A DNA stretch of 64,000 nt, from NCBI RefSeq assembly GCF_040907265.1, contig NZ_JBFOHP010000002.1:1798001-1862000 (forward strand). Direction: 5' to 3'. The first letter of the stretch is position 1. Every line of letters starts with the position of its first letter. The translations under genes were made by a program, and so were the position numbers. The notes under the pieces are model-generated. The model searched no databases, was not told where the DNA came from, and saw nothing but the letters and a program-made list of their open reading frames with translations. Source of the DNA: Streptomyces sclerotialus (GTDB lineage Bacteria > Actinomycetota > Actinomycetes > Streptomycetales > Streptomycetaceae). Positions 55,364-64,000 of this stretch are shown here, in pieces.

Positions 55364-56635
55364 TCACATCAGACGACTACGCTCCCCTTGACCCGGCCGA
55401 CGCCCCGTCAAACCTCGGGCGGAGCGGGGGCAGCCGGGGGCGAGGGCCAGCAGGGCGACGTCGTCGGTGAGCCGGCCGCCCGCGTGCCGGACGATCCGGT
55501 CGCGTACGGAGGTGACGAGGGCGCCGGGGGCGGGCGGGCCCGGCACCGTGTCGGCCAGGCACGCCAGCAGCTCGGCGCGGAACGGGAAGAACGTCCCGTG
55601 CGCGTCGCGGGCGTCCTCGGCGCCGTCCGTGTAGAGCAGCAGCCCCTCGCCGCCGGCCAGCCGCCCGGACAGCGGCGGGAGCCGGTCCGGGAGCGGGAAC
55701 AGGCCCAGCGGGGGCAGCGGTTCGGTGTCGGCGGCCGGCTCGGCCGTGCGTCCGCCGAACCGATACGGCCACGGATGGCCGCAGTTCAGCGCCGTGTACT
55801 CGCCTCCGGGTGCGAGCTGGAGCAGGAGGACCGTGACGAACTCCTCCGCCGCCGGGCTGCCCGGCGCGGGGCCGCCCGCCGCCGGGTGTTCGGCGCGGGC
55901 CCGCTCCGCCAGGTGCCGGGCCAGCGTGCGGTCCAGGCGCCGCAGCACGCCCGCCAGCCCCGGCTCGTCGTGGGCGGCCTCGCGGAAGCAGCCGAGCATG
56001 ACCGAGACCGTGCCGATCGCCGCCAGGCCGTGGCCGCGTACGTCGCCGATGATCACCCGCAGGCCGTACCGCGTCGGCACCGCGTCGTACAGGTCCCCGC
56101 CGATCAGCGCGCCCTCGCCGGCCGACAGGTGGCCGGCGCCGACCCGGACGCCGCCGAGCCGGTCCGGCAGCGGGCGCAGCACGAGCCGCTGGGCCGCCTC
56201 CGCGATGTCGCGGGTGCGGTCGAGCTCACGGAGCAGCCGCGCCCGGCGGCCCGCCGTCAGACAGCCGGCCACGATCACGGCGAGGACGGCGGCGCAGGTG
56301 CCCGCGCGGGTGGCGGGCGGCACGGTCCCGCTCCCCGGGCCGAAGGGGACCAGCGCCAGCAGGGCGCACACCCCACTGAGCATCACGCACACCCGGCGGC
56401 CGGTGCCGGCGCAGGCGATGGCGGGGGCCGCGGCGAGGAGCTGGAGCAGCTGACCGTGGCCGGAGCCGGCCAGCTCCCAGGCGAGGACTCCGGCCACCCA
56501 GAGGCCGGGGAGCACGAGGACGAAGAGCCGGAGCGCGAAGCCGGCATGCGTCTCGCCCGCCACCGGCGGCAGGGGGTGCCGCACCGGAAGCCGGCGGCGG
56601 ACCCGGCCGCACTGCCGCGCCGAGGTGCGGATCAT
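55364..56635 (-). CDS. Membrane SpoIIE/PP2C-type serine phosphatase
   Basis: A 423-aa protein. Residues about 35-140 hold about four hydrophobic segments (LRLFVLVLPGLWVAGVLAWE, VCVMLSGVCALLALVPFG, AGTCAAVLAVIVAGCLTAG). The rest is a complete SpoIIE phosphatase: GALIGGDLYDAVPTRYGLRV, IIGDVRGHGLAAIG, LLYTDGAEDARDAHG and LTDDVALLALA, with all metal-binding Asp residues. Such enzymes dephosphorylate anti-anti-sigma factors or similar partners. ATG 56635 has GGGGGAG at 7 nt. The receptor-like gene starts 12 bp after its stop, so the two are surely co-transcribed and may form one signalling system. Confidence 0.88.
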   Translation of the reverse strand: MIRTSARQCGRVRRRLPVRHPLPPVAGETHAGFALRLFVLVLPGLWVAGVLAWELAGSGHGQLLQLLAAAPAIACAGTGRRVCVMLSGVCALLALVPFGPGSGTVPPATRAGTCAAVLAVIVAGCLTAGRRARLLRELDRTRDIAEAAQRLVLRPLPDRLGGVRVGAGHLSAGEGALIGGDLYDAVPTRYGLRVIIGDVRGHGLAAIGTVSVMLGCFREAAHDEPGLAGVLRRLDRTLARHLAERARAEHPAAGGPAPGSPAAEEFVTVLLLQLAPGGEYTALNCGHPWPYRFGGRTAEPAADTEPLPPLGLFPLPDRLPPLSGRLAGGEGLLLYTDGAEDARDAHGTFFPFRAELLACLADTVPGPPAPGALVTSVRDRIVRHAGGRLTDDVALLALAPGCPRSARGLTGRRPGQGERSRLM

Positions 56636-56787
56636 CCGGATGCTCCCCCTCGGCCGTGCCGTCGCCTGTCCGCGTGCGTGATCGATTCTGGCGACGCCCG
56701 GTGGCGGCCCGGCCACGCCCCGCTTCCCTCTCACCCGATCGTGTGATGAGCGGTGTTGACGCCGTCCGGCCGGAGCAGGGCACGGAA

Positions 56788-56830
56788 AAGCGGGTGGCGG
56801 CCCGGCCGAGACCGGTACCGCCACCCGCTT
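56788..56830 (-). terminator. 13-bp hairpin after pheT
   Basis: Arms aagcgggtggcgg (56788-56800) and its complement (56818-56830) around a 17-nt loop, 11 bp past the pheT stop. Confidence 0.85.
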
Positions 56831-56840
56831 CGGGTGCTTC

Positions 56841-59348
56841 TTACGCGCGCAGGCTCGCGCCCGTCCGCTCGACGGCCGCCGCCACCGCGGCGTCACGGGC
56901 CGCGGAGGCCTCGTCGGCCTTCAGGGTGCGGTCCGGGGCGCGGAAGCGCAGCGCGTACGCCAGCGACTTCTTGCCCTCGCCGAGCTGCTCGCCGGTGAAG
57001 ACGTCGAACAGCCGCAGGTCCTCCAGCAGGTCACCGGCCCCGGCCCGCAGCGCGGACTCGACGTCGGCGGCCGGGACCGCGGAGTCGACGATCAGCGCGA
57101 CGTCCTGGGTGGCGACCGGGAAGGTGGAGATCCGCGGCGCGGGGACCGTGCCGCCGCCGGCCCGCTCCAGGCGGTCCAGGTCGATCTCCATCGCGCAGGT
57201 GCGCTCCGGCAGGCCGAGCGCCTTGACGACACGCGGGTGCAGCTCACCGGCGTTGCCGACGAGCACCTCCTCGCCGTCCACGACGGCGAGCAGCGCGGCG
57301 CACCGGCCCGGGTGCCAGGGCGCGTGCTGGTCCTGGCGGACGATCAGCTCGACGCCCGCCTCACGCGCCACCAGGCGGCCGGCCTCGACGGCGTCGGCCC
57401 AGGTCGCCGGGCGGCCCTTGCCCCACCAGCCGGCCTGCTCGCGGGCGCCCGCGAGGACCACGGCGGCGCGGCGCGGCTGCTCGGGCAGCGCACCGTTCAG
57501 CGCGGCGATCTCCGCGTCGGTCGGACGGCGGTCGACGGGCAGCCGGGCGGCCGGCTTCTCGTCACCGGTCGGCCGGAAGACCAGGCCCGTCTCGAAGAGC
57601 GCCAGGTCGTGCGAGCCGCGGCCGTCGTTGCGCCGCAGCGCGGACAGCAGGCCCGGCAGCAGCGTCGTACGGAGCGAGGGCTCCTCGTCGGAGAGCGGGT
57701 TGGCCAGCTTCACCGTGCGGCGACGCGGATCGTCCGCCTCGATGCCGAGCTGGTCCAGGACCGTCTCGCCGATGAAGGGGTAGTTCAGCGCCTCGACGTA
57801 CCCGGCACCGGCCAGCGCGCGGCCGGCCCGGCGGTGCAGCCGCTGCCGCTCGGTCAGGCCACGGCCCGCGGGCGGCGTCGGCAGCGTGGAGGGCAGGTTC
57901 TCGTAGCCCTCCAGCCGGATGACCTCCTCGGCGAGGTCGTTCGGGTCGGTCAGGTCAGGGCGCCAGGACGGCACCGTCACGACCAGCTCGTCCTGGCCGT
58001 ACACATCACAGCCGACCTGCTGGAGGCGGCGCACGACGGTCTCCCGGCCGTACGTCACGCCCGCGACCTTGTCGGGGTGGTTCGCCGGGATGGTGATCGA
58101 GCGGGGCGCGCTGGGCGCCACGATCTCGGTCACGCCGGCCTCGGCGGTGCCGCCCGCGAGCAGCACGAGCAGGTCGACGGTCCGCTGCGCGGCGGCGGAC
58201 GCGGCCTCGGGGTCGACGCCGCGCTCGAAGCGCCGGGACGCCTCGGAGGACAGCTTGTGACGGCGGGCCGTGCGCGCGATCGACAGCGGGTTGAAGTGCG
58301 CGGCCTCGATGACGACCTCGGTCGTGCCCTGGCCCTCCACGTGGTCGGCGATCTCGGTGTTGGCGCCGCCCATGACGCCCGCCAGGCCGATCGGCCCGCG
58401 GTTGTCGGTGATGACCAGGTCCTCGGCGTCCAGGACGCGCTTCGTGCCGTCGAGCGTGACGATCTGCTCGCCGGGCTCGGCGCGGCGCACGCCGATCGTG
58501 CCCTCGACGAGGGACCGGTCGTACGCGTGCAGCGGCTGGCCCAGCTCCAGCATCACGTAGTTCGTGACGTCGACGGCCAGCGAGATCGGCCGCATGCCGG
58601 CCTTCTGCAGGCGGCGCTTGAGCCAGATCGGCGAGCGCGCCTCCGGCTGGAGACCGACGACCGTACGGGCCGTGAAGCGGTCGCAGCCGAACGGGTCGGA
58701 GATCTTGACCGGGTAGCCGTAGGAGTTCGGCGGCGGCACGTCCAGCAGCGCCGGGTCGCGCAGCGGCAGGCCGTACGCGGTCGCCGTCTCGCGGGCCACG
58801 CCGCGCATGGACAGGCAGTAGCCGCGGTCCGGGGTGACGGCGATGTCCAGCACCTCGTCGACGAGCTGCAGCAGCTCGATCGCGTCGGTGCCGACCTCGT
58901 ACTCCGGCGGCAGCACGATGATGCCGCCGGAGCCGTCGTCGCCCATGCCCAGCTCGTCACCGGAGCAGATCATGCCGTGCGAGACCTTGCCGTACGTCTT
59001 GCGCGCGGAGATCTTGAAGTCGCCGGGCAGCGTGGCGCCCGGGAGGACCACGACGACCTTGTCGCCGACGGCGAAGTTACGGGCGCCGCAGACGATCTCC
59101 TGCGGCTCGCCCGTGCCGTTGGCCTGGCCGACGTCGACCGTGCAGAACCGGATCGGCTTCTTGAAGCCCTCCAGCTCCTCGATCGTCAGCACCTGGCCGA
59201 CGACCAGCGGACCTTCGAGCCCGGCGCCCAGCTGCTCGACGGTCTCCACCTCCAGACCGGAGGCAATCAGCTTGGCCTGCACGTCACGACCGGTCTCACC
59301 GGCCGGCAGGTCGACGTACTCCCGCAGCCAAGAAAGCGGGACCCGCAT
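56841..59348 (-). CDS. pheT: Phenylalanine-tRNA ligase beta subunit
   Basis: An 835-aa subunit of the alpha2-beta2 enzyme that charges tRNA-Phe. Domains in order: N-terminal [20 protein letters not shown], tRNA-binding B2 domain ([30 protein letters not shown]), editing B3/B4 region ([19 protein letters not shown]), B5 and the C-terminal anticodon-binding domain ([20 protein letters not shown]). Length is normal. The ATG overlaps the pheS stop by one base (TGATG). Confidence 0.98.
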   Translation of the reverse strand: MRVPLSWLREYVDLPAGETGRDVQAKLIASGLEVETVEQLGAGLEGPLVVGQVLTIEELEGFKKPIRFCTVDVGQANGTGEPQEIVCGARNFAVGDKVVVVLPGATLPGDFKISARKTYGKVSHGMICSGDELGMGDDGSGGIIVLPPEYEVGTDAIELLQLVDEVLDIAVTPDRGYCLSMRGVARETATAYGLPLRDPALLDVPPPNSYGYPVKISDPFGCDRFTARTVVGLQPEARSPIWLKRRLQKAGMRPISLAVDVTNYVMLELGQPLHAYDRSLVEGTIGVRRAEPGEQIVTLDGTKRVLDAEDLVITDNRGPIGLAGVMGGANTEIADHVEGQGTTEVVIEAAHFNPLSIARTARRHKLSSEASRRFERGVDPEAASAAAQRTVDLLVLLAGGTAEAGVTEIVAPSAPRSITIPANHPDKVAGVTYGRETVVRRLQQVGCDVYGQDELVVTVPSWRPDLTDPNDLAEEVIRLEGYENLPSTLPTPPAGRGLTERQRLHRRAGRALAGAGYVEALNYPFIGETVLDQLGIEADDPRRRTVKLANPLSDEEPSLRTTLLPGLLSALRRNDGRGSHDLALFETGLVFRPTGDEKPAARLPVDRRPTDAEIAALNGALPEQPRRAAVVLAGAREQAGWWGKGRPATWADAVEAGRLVAREAGVELIVRQDQHAPWHPGRCAALLAVVDGEEVLVGNAGELHPRVVKALGLPERTCAMEIDLDRLERAGGGTVPAPRISTFPVATQDVALIVDSAVPAADVESALRAGAGDLLEDLRLFDVFTGEQLGEGKKSLAYALRFRAPDRTLKADEASAARDAAVAAAVERTGASLRA

Positions 59349-60472
59349 CAGATCTCCATCCCGAAAGGCCGGGTGAAGCGCACGTCACCCTCGACCATGT
59401 CTCGCATGTCCTCGACGTTGTGGCGGAACATCAGCATCCGCTCGATGCCGAACCCGAAGGCGAATCCGCTGTACTTCTCCGGGTCGACGCCGCAGGCCGT
59501 CAGCACCCGCGGGTTGACCATGCCGCAGCCGCCCAGCTCGATCCAGCCCTCGCTGGAGCAGGTGCGGCAGGGCGCGTCCGGATTGCCCACGGACGCGCCA
59601 CGGCACACGTAGCACACCATGTCCATCTCGGCGGACGGCTCGGTGAACGGGAAGTAGTTCGGCCGCAGCCGGGTCTGCATGCCCTCGCCGAACAGCGCCT
59701 GAACCATGTGGTCCAGCGTGCCCTTGAGGTCGGCCATGGTCAGGCCCTCGTCGATGGCGAGCAGCTCGACCTGGGTGAAGACCGGGGTGTGGGTGGCGTC
59801 CAGCTCGTCGGTGCGGTAGACGCGGCCCGGGCAGATCACGTACAGCGGCGGCTCACGGTCCAGCATCGAGCGGATCTGCACCGGCGAGGTGTGCGTACGC
59901 AGCACCACACCGGTCTCCTTCTCGCCGTCGGCGGCCGACTCGACGAAGAAGGTGTCCTGCATCGTGCGGGCCGGGTGGTCCGGGGCGATGTTCAGCGCGT
60001 CGAAGTTCAGCCACTCCGACTCCACCTCGGGGCCCTCGGCGACGGAGTAGCCCATCGCCACGAAGACGTCCTCGATGCGCTCCGAGAGGGTGGTGAGCGG
60101 GTGCCGGGCCCCGGCCTGTACGCGGTCGTACGGCAGCGTGACGTCCACCGCCTCCTCGACCAGCACGCGGGCGTCCCGCTCGGCCTCCAGCTCCTCCTGG
60201 CGGGCCTTGAGGGCCTGGTTCACCTGGCCGCGGGCCTGGCCGACGCGCTTGCCGGCCTCCGCCTTGGCGTGCGGGGGCAGGGCGCCGATCTCCCGGTTGG
60301 CGAGCGCGAGCGGCGAGGTCCCGCCGGTGTGCGCGGTCTTCGCCTGGGCGAGTGCGTCGAGGTCACCGGCGGCGGCGAACGCGGCGAGCGCCTCGTCCCG
60401 CATGCGTTCGATCTGTTCCGGTTTCAGTGCCTCGACCTCGACAGGGTCGTACGACTTATTGGGTGCGGACAT
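59348..60472 (-). CDS. pheS: Phenylalanine-tRNA ligase alpha subunit
   Basis: A 374-aa catalytic subunit. It has the N-terminal coiled coil (about 1-105) and class II motifs: motif 2 in [20 protein letters not shown] with [16 protein letters not shown], and motif 3 in [16 protein letters not shown]. The Phe pocket and Cys residues ([15 protein letters not shown]) are present. The ATG at 60472 has GGGAAGAG very close. It heads the pheS-pheT operon, with a repeat-bearing promoter upstream and no T-box seen. Confidence 0.98.
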   Translation of the reverse strand: MSAPNKSYDPVEVEALKPEQIERMRDEALAAFAAAGDLDALAQAKTAHTGGTSPLALANREIGALPPHAKAEAGKRVGQARGQVNQALKARQEELEAERDARVLVEEAVDVTLPYDRVQAGARHPLTTLSERIEDVFVAMGYSVAEGPEVESEWLNFDALNIAPDHPARTMQDTFFVESAADGEKETGVVLRTHTSPVQIRSMLDREPPLYVICPGRVYRTDELDATHTPVFTQVELLAIDEGLTMADLKGTLDHMVQALFGEGMQTRLRPNYFPFTEPSAEMDMVCYVCRGASVGNPDAPCRTCSSEGWIELGGCGMVNPRVLTACGVDPEKYSGFAFGFGIERMLMFRHNVEDMRDMVEGDVRFTRPFGMEI

Positions 60473-60518
60473 CTCTTCCCGTGCTTCCGATGGTCTTGGC
60501 GCGCGGCTTGCCCCCGAC

Positions 60519-60547
60519 GCTTGAGTGCCAAAGGTGCCAAAGGTCAA
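60519..60547 (-). promoter_or_regulatory. Putative pheST promoter with 9-bp direct repeat
   Basis: Minus-strand TTGACC (60547-60542) is followed by two exact copies of the 9-bp unit CCTTTGGCA (60543-60526), which fill the spacer, and by a weak TCAAGC at 17-bp spacing. The repeat might be a regulator site. No leader peptide rich in Phe codons was seen. Confidence 0.45.
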
Positions 60548-60612
60548 GTCTAAGGGGCACCGCGGCCACGCCTCACCGGCGCCCCAGGGAGGACAGCGCC
60601 CGTCGGACCCGG

Positions 60613-61773
60613 TCAGCCCATGAAGGCCGGGGCACCGACGGGCAGGGTAAATCGGAACTGCGCGCCGCCGGCCGGGGCCCGGCCGACCGTGATCGTGCCG
60701 CCGTGGGCCTCGACGATGCCCTTGACGATGTAGAGCCCCAGGCCGGTGCCACCGCGCTTGCTGCCCCGCCAGAAGCGGGTGAAGACGCGGTTCATCGAAT
60801 CCTCCGGGATGCCGGGGCCCTCGTCGCTCACCGTGACGGTCGTCCCGGTGCGTTCCCGCTCGGGCGGGGCGGAGAACGAAGGCGCTACCTCGATTGTCAC
60901 CGTTCCCTCGCCGTGCCGCACCGCGTTTTCCAGCAGGTTGCCCAGTACCTGGTCGATCTTGTCCGGATCGGCCCACAGCTCCGGCAGCGGTTCCCGCATC
61001 CGGATCAGGAAGCGGTCGGGCCGCTGGCCCGCCGTCGTCTGCGCCTGCACGTGCCGGCGTACCGCCGAGATCATGTCGACCCGCTGCCGCCGGACCTCCA
61101 GGCGCCCGGAGTCGATCCGTGAGATGTCCAGCAGCTCCGCGATCAGCCGCGTCACCCGGTTGGCGTCGGCGTCGACGGTCTCCAGCATCAGCCGCTTCTG
61201 GTCGTCGGTGAACCGCTCCCACTTCTGCAGCAGCGTCGCGGTGAAGCCCTTCACCGACGTCAGCGGCGACCGCAGCTCGTGCGCGACGGTCGCGATCAGC
61301 TCGGCGTGACTCAGCTCCGTACGGCGGCGCGCCTCGGTGCCGCGCAGCGTGATGACCAGCCGCCGTACCGGCTCCAGCGGCCGCGGGCGCACGTACCGCG
61401 CGGAGACCAGCAGCTCACGCCCGCCGAGCAGCAGATTGCGCTCCGGCTGGCCGGTACGGATGGCCAGCCCGCCGTACGGATCGGTCAGCTGCCACCAGCG
61501 GCGGCCCTCCATGTCCTGCAACGGCAGGGCACTCTCCAGCGGCACCCCGAGCGCGTCCGCGGGGTCCACGGCGGTCAGCCGCGCCGCGGCGGCGTTGAAG
61601 CAGACCACCCGGCCCGTCTCGTCGGCCACCACGAGGCCGTCGGGGAGGTCGTCCGGATCCAGCCCGGCGGCCGTGGCTGCCGGGTCGTACGGGAGCGGAG
61701 GGTTCTCACCGGGATCACCCGAGAGACAGATGTCCACGACGGATGCGCGTGCGCCGGAAGTCCTCACATTCAT
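60613..61773 (-). CDS. Soluble PAS-domain sensor histidine kinase (orphan)
   Basis: A 386-aa kinase with no membrane segment. Residues about 40-145 form a PAS-like sensor (LPDGLVVADETGRVVCFNAA). The HisKA H-box is LIATVAHELRSPLTSVKGF with His165. HATPase motifs follow: N box QVLGNLLENAVRHGEG, G1 VSDEGPGIPEDS, F box FTRFWRGSKRG and G2 GTGLGLYIVKGIVEAHGG. All catalytic parts are present. No response regulator is adjacent; it lies between pheS and the rRNA methyltransferase. ATG 61773 has AGGGGG at 7 nt. Confidence 0.92.
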   Translation of the reverse strand: MNVRTSGARASVVDICLSGDPGENPPLPYDPAATAAGLDPDDLPDGLVVADETGRVVCFNAAAARLTAVDPADALGVPLESALPLQDMEGRRWWQLTDPYGGLAIRTGQPERNLLLGGRELLVSARYVRPRPLEPVRRLVITLRGTEARRRTELSHAELIATVAHELRSPLTSVKGFTATLLQKWERFTDDQKRLMLETVDADANRVTRLIAELLDISRIDSGRLEVRRQRVDMISAVRRHVQAQTTAGQRPDRFLIRMREPLPELWADPDKIDQVLGNLLENAVRHGEGTVTIEVAPSFSAPPERERTGTTVTVSDEGPGIPEDSMNRVFTRFWRGSKRGGTGLGLYIVKGIVEAHGGTITVGRAPAGGAQFRFTLPVGAPAFMG

Positions 61774-61818
61774 CCCGCTACCCCCTGCCCCCTCCCGGGT
61801 CCTGGGCCCGCAACCCTA

Positions 61819-62673
61819 CTAGCCCGCGGCGCCGGAGCGGCACCCTCCGGCCGTGCGCTGGGCGCGCGCGGAGGCGTAGAGGCACACCGCGGCGGCGGTC
61901 GCGAGGTTGAGGCTCTCGGCCTTGCCGTGGATGGGCACCCGCACCACCGCGTCGGCCAGCGCCCGGGTCTCCTCCGGCAGGCCCCAGGCCTCGTTGCCGA
62001 AGACCCAGGCCGACGGTCCGCCCATGGTGCCCGCGTCCAGCTCGGCGTCCAGGTCGTCGGCGCCGGCGCCGTCCGCGGCCAGGATGCGTACGCCCACGCC
62101 CTTGAGCCCCGCCACGACCCGCTCGACCGGCACGCCGACGGCCACCGGCAGATGGAAGATCGAGCCGACCGAGGCCCGCACCGACTTGGGGTTGTAGAGG
62201 TCGACGGAGGCGTCGGTGAGCACCACCGCGTCGGCGCCCGCGGCGTCCGCGCAGCGCAGCACCGTACCGGCGTTACCGGGGTCGCGGACGTTGGCGAGCA
62301 CCGCGACGAGCTTGGGCCGGGCGGCCAGGATCTCCTCGAAGGGCGAGTCCAGGAAGCGGCAGACGCCGACCAGGCCCTGCGGGGTGACCGTCTGCGAGAG
62401 GTCGGCGATGGTGTCGTCGTCGGCGAACAGGACCCGCACCCCGGCCGCGCGGGCCGCCGCCACGATGCCCGCGTGCCGCTCGGCGGCCTCGGGCGTGGCG
62501 AAGACCTCGATCAGGGTCGGCTCGCCGTCGCCGCTGTGCCGTACGGCCTCTCTGACCGCCTGCGGGCCCTCGGCGATGAACCGGCGCTCCTTGCCGCGGA
62601 AGTTGCGGCGGGCCAGCCGCCGCGCTGCGGCGACGCGTGCGGAACGCGGGGAGATCAGCTCGGGGGTGCCCAT
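61819..62673 (-). CDS. SpoU/TrmH-family RNA 2'-O-methyltransferase
   Basis: A 284-aa methyltransferase of knotted SPOUT fold that in the family methylates the ribose of rRNA or tRNA. The N-terminal substrate-binding domain (RRNFRGKERRFIAEGPQAVR) is followed by motif 1 ANVRDPGNAGTVLRCADA, motif 2 VFGNEAWGLPEE and motif 3 VPIHGKAESLNLATAAAV. The exact target nucleotide is unknown. It is downstream of rplT after a terminator and upstream of the sensor kinase by 45 bp, so the last two may be co-transcribed. Confidence 0.93.
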   Translation of the reverse strand: MGTPELISPRSARVAAARRLARRNFRGKERRFIAEGPQAVREAVRHSGDGEPTLIEVFATPEAAERHAGIVAAARAAGVRVLFADDDTIADLSQTVTPQGLVGVCRFLDSPFEEILAARPKLVAVLANVRDPGNAGTVLRCADAAGADAVVLTDASVDLYNPKSVRASVGSIFHLPVAVGVPVERVVAGLKGVGVRILAADGAGADDLDAELDAGTMGGPSAWVFGNEAWGLPEETRALADAVVRVPIHGKAESLNLATAAAVCLYASARAQRTAGGCRSGAAG

Positions 62674-62744
62674 GGGCGGCGGCTCACTTCTGCGGAACGT
62701 GCGTACGGAGGGGGTACCGGGGGATACCGGGGGTGGAAACGGCG

Positions 62745-62776
62745 GCGGACCCGCAGGCCGGGGCCTGCGGGTCCGC
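62745..62776 (-). terminator. 15-bp hairpin after rplT
   Basis: Arms 62745-62759 and 62762-62776 pair perfectly; the sterically possible loop is about 4 nt. It ends the infC-rpmI-rplT transcript. Confidence 0.88.
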
Positions 62777-62800
62777 GCGACAACTGCCTCAGGCTGTGGT

Positions 62801-63184
62801 TCAGGCAGCCTTGGGAGCGTTCACGTCGCTCGGCAGCGCCTTCTGCGCCACCTCGACCAGCGCGGCGAACGCGTTCTGGTCGTTGACCGCGAGGTCGGCC
62901 AGGATCTTGCGGTCCACCTCGATGTTGGCGGCCTTCAGACCCTGGATGAAGCGGTTGTAGGTCATGCCGTTGGCGCGGGCAGCGGCGTTGATGCGCTGGA
63001 TCCACAGCTGACGGAAGTCGCCCTTGCGCTTCTTGCGGTCGTTGTAGTTGTAGACGAGGGAGTGGGTGACCTGCTCCTTCGCCTTGCGGTACAGACGCGA
63101 CCGCTGGCCGCGGTAGCCGCTGGCCTGCTCGAGGATCGCCCGGCGCTTCTTGTGGGCGTTGACTGCCCGCTTGACGCGTGCCAC
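62801..63184 (-). CDS. rplT: 50S ribosomal protein L20
   Basis: A 127-aa large-subunit assembly protein. The signature [20 protein letters not shown] and the [21 protein letters not shown]-terminal helix are intact. GTG 63184 follows AAGGAG at 7 nt. It is the third gene of infC-rpmI-rplT; a hairpin lies in the rpmI-rplT gap. Confidence 0.98.
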   Translation of the reverse strand: MARVKRAVNAHKKRRAILEQASGYRGQRSRLYRKAKEQVTHSLVYNYNDRKKRKGDFRQLWIQRINAAARANGMTYNRFIQGLKAANIEVDRKILADLAVNDQNAFAALVEVAQKALPSDVNAPKAA

Positions 63185-63203
63185 TTGTTAACTCCTTGTA
63201 GCG

Positions 63204-63229
63204 GGGCCGTGGTGGTCTTCACACGGCCC
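63204..63229 (-). promoter_or_regulatory. Hairpin upstream of rplT ribosome binding site
   Basis: An 8-bp stem gggccgtg/cacggccc with a 10-nt loop, ending 6 bp before the rplT SD (63197-63190). L20 is known to repress its own operon in other bacteria, but I cannot tell if this hairpin takes part. Confidence 0.35.
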
Positions 63230-63285
63230 GAATCGATTCAGGTCCCGGTCGAGGTCGCGCGCCGCCTTCTCAGGGGCGCGGCGAC

Positions 63286-63480
63286 TCACTTGCCGAGAAG
63301 CTTCTTGATCTTCTTGGCGTCGCCCGGGGCCATCTCGGCGTTGCCGGTGAGGCGACGCGTCAGCTTGGACGACTTGTGCTCAAGCAGGTGGCGCTTGCCG
63401 GCGCGCTCGCGCAGCACCTTGCCGGAGCCGGTGACCTTGAAGCGCTTGCTGGAGCCGCTGTGCGTCTTGTTCTTCGGCAT
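63286..63480 (-). CDS. rpmI: 50S ribosomal protein L35
   Basis: A 64-aa basic ribosomal protein with [20 protein letters not shown] at the start and [14 protein letters not shown] in the middle, as in all L35. ATG 63480 is the family start; the frame is open to 63531. It lies between infC (124 bp upstream) and rplT. Confidence 0.98.
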   Translation of the reverse strand: MPKNKTHSGSSKRFKVTGSGKVLRERAGKRHLLEHKSSKLTRRLTGNAEMAPGDAKKIKKLLGK

Positions 63481-63604
63481 GCGCCGTTCTCTCCTCGTCA
63501 GTGGCGCTCCCGCCGACCGGTGGGCCGGCATATGGGAGCGTCAGATGTATCGATTGGTGTCCGGGGCGGTGTCCCCGGCGCTGATCCGGGGCAGCACCCT
63601 GGAA

Positions 63605-64000
63605 TCACGCCTCGGCGGGCTCCTCGGCGGCCTGCTCGGAAGCAGCACCCTGGCGCTCCGCCTTGCGGGCGGCCTGCGCCTCACGGGCCTCGGCCATCGC
63701 CTCGGTCTTCTTCTTGTGCGGACCGAGGACCATGATCATGTTCCGGCCGTCCTGCTTCGGGTTCGACTCGACGAAACCGAGGTCCTGGACGTCCTCCGCG
63801 AGCCGCTGCAGCAGCCGGTAGCCGAGCTCCGGCCGGGACTGCTCGCGACCACGGAACATGATCGTGATCTTGACCTTGTCACCCTGCTTGAGGAACCGGA
63901 CGACGTGACCCTTCTTGGTGTCGTAGTCGTGCGGGTCGATCTTCGGCCGGAGCTTCATCTCCTTGATGACCGTGTGCGCCTGGTTCTTGCGCGCTTCACG
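63605..64000 (-). CDS. infC: Translation initiation factor IF-3 (5' end beyond window)
   Basis: The last 132 codons of IF-3, which binds the 30S subunit and checks start codon choice. Visible are the C-terminal domain [40 protein letters not shown] and [11 protein letters not shown], followed by an Ala/Glu-rich 30-residue tail common in actinobacteria. The linker and N-terminal domain lie beyond 64000. It heads infC-rpmI-rplT. Confidence 0.98.
   Translation of the reverse strand, partial: REARKNQAHTVIKEMKLRPKIDPHDYDTKKGHVVRFLKQGDKVKITIMFRGREQSRPELGYRLLQRLAEDVQDLGFVESNPKQDGRNMIMVLGPHKKKTEAMAEAREAQAARKAERQGAASEQAAEEPAEA

Noticed and set aside
60473..60612. T-box or Phe-codon leader before pheS
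   Set aside because: No T-box signature and no ORF rich in Phe codons could be found in the 140-bp gap.

Overview
The window is a high-GC actinobacterial chromosome segment, almost certainly Streptomyces. The evidence is the roughly 70% GC content, frequent GTG and TTG starts, purine-rich Shine-Dalgarno (SD) sites, a few rare TTA codons, and gene families typical of streptomycetes: an NsdA/NsdB-like regulator, SpoIIE-type phosphatase, F420-type oxidoreductase, and Tat-exported GlpQ and family-10-like hydrolase. Most of it reads as conserved core chromosome. No insertion sequence, integrase, CRISPR array or biosynthetic gene cluster was recognised.

Layout. Positions 1-5.2 kb hold cobalamin genes on the minus strand: a BluB-CobT fusion with a very long low-complexity N-terminus, and cobL. 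Positions 5.4-9 kb hold a GNAT enzyme and a metN-metI-metQ methionine importer. Positions 9.4-15 kb hold a HAD phosphatase, two small membrane proteins, a GNAT enzyme, a sigma-like protein, glpQ1 with a PHO box, a PlsC acyltransferase and a SnoaL-like protein. Positions 15.2-17.4 kb hold a TetR-MFS efflux pair with a nested palindromic operator. Positions 17.4-20.2 kb hold argG-argH behind an ARG-box-like site. A tRNA-Pro(GGG) lies at 20.8 kb. Positions 20.9-24.7 kb hold a giant six-domain multicopper-oxidase-like protein (MnxG/ceruloplasmin type) with a TTA codon at codon 3 and a 19-bp palindrome upstream. Positions 24.9-31.3 kb hold an ammonium transporter with Glu in place of the first twin-His residue, an acyl-CoA ligase with a coupled 30-aa ORF, alanine dehydrogenase and an amino acid permease. 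Positions 31.4-35.1 kb hold a SecDF fusion, a small secreted protein and a PNPOx-like protein. Positions 35.1-40.1 kb hold the argC-J-B-D-R operon with its promoter.

From 40 to 50 kb the genes are mostly single units: an NTF2-like protein, an F420-type oxidoreductase, a methyltransferase-GNAT fusion preceded by a 22-codon leader ORF and competing hairpins, an orphan ketosynthase, a 2-hydroxyacid dehydrogenase, a histidine-phosphatase-fold protein lacking its catalytic residues, a GNAT enzyme, a DUF1918 protein, a secreted glycosidase-like protein and 3-hydroxybutyryl-CoA dehydrogenase.

Positions 50-56.7 kb look like a signalling locus. It has a small membrane-anchored coiled-coil protein, a NUDIX hydrolase, an NsdA/NsdB-like regulator, a 925-aa membrane protein joining a cytoplasmic domain to an extracellular periplasmic-binding domain, and a membrane SpoIIE/PP2C phosphatase. 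A palindrome (TTCACAC-GGG-GTGTGAA) lies before the regulator, and related copies lie before the coiled-coil gene. Two genes of the locus contain TTA codons. Positions 56.8-64 kb are core: pheT, pheS, an orphan sensor kinase, a SpoU rRNA methyltransferase, rplT, rpmI and the end of infC.

The most interesting items are the receptor/phosphatase/regulator locus with its shared operator, the leader-peptide attenuator before the methyltransferase-GNAT fusion, the MnxG-like oxidase with TTA and palindrome, and the BluB-CobT fusion. Family calls come from recognising sequence motifs by eye; no database search was run.
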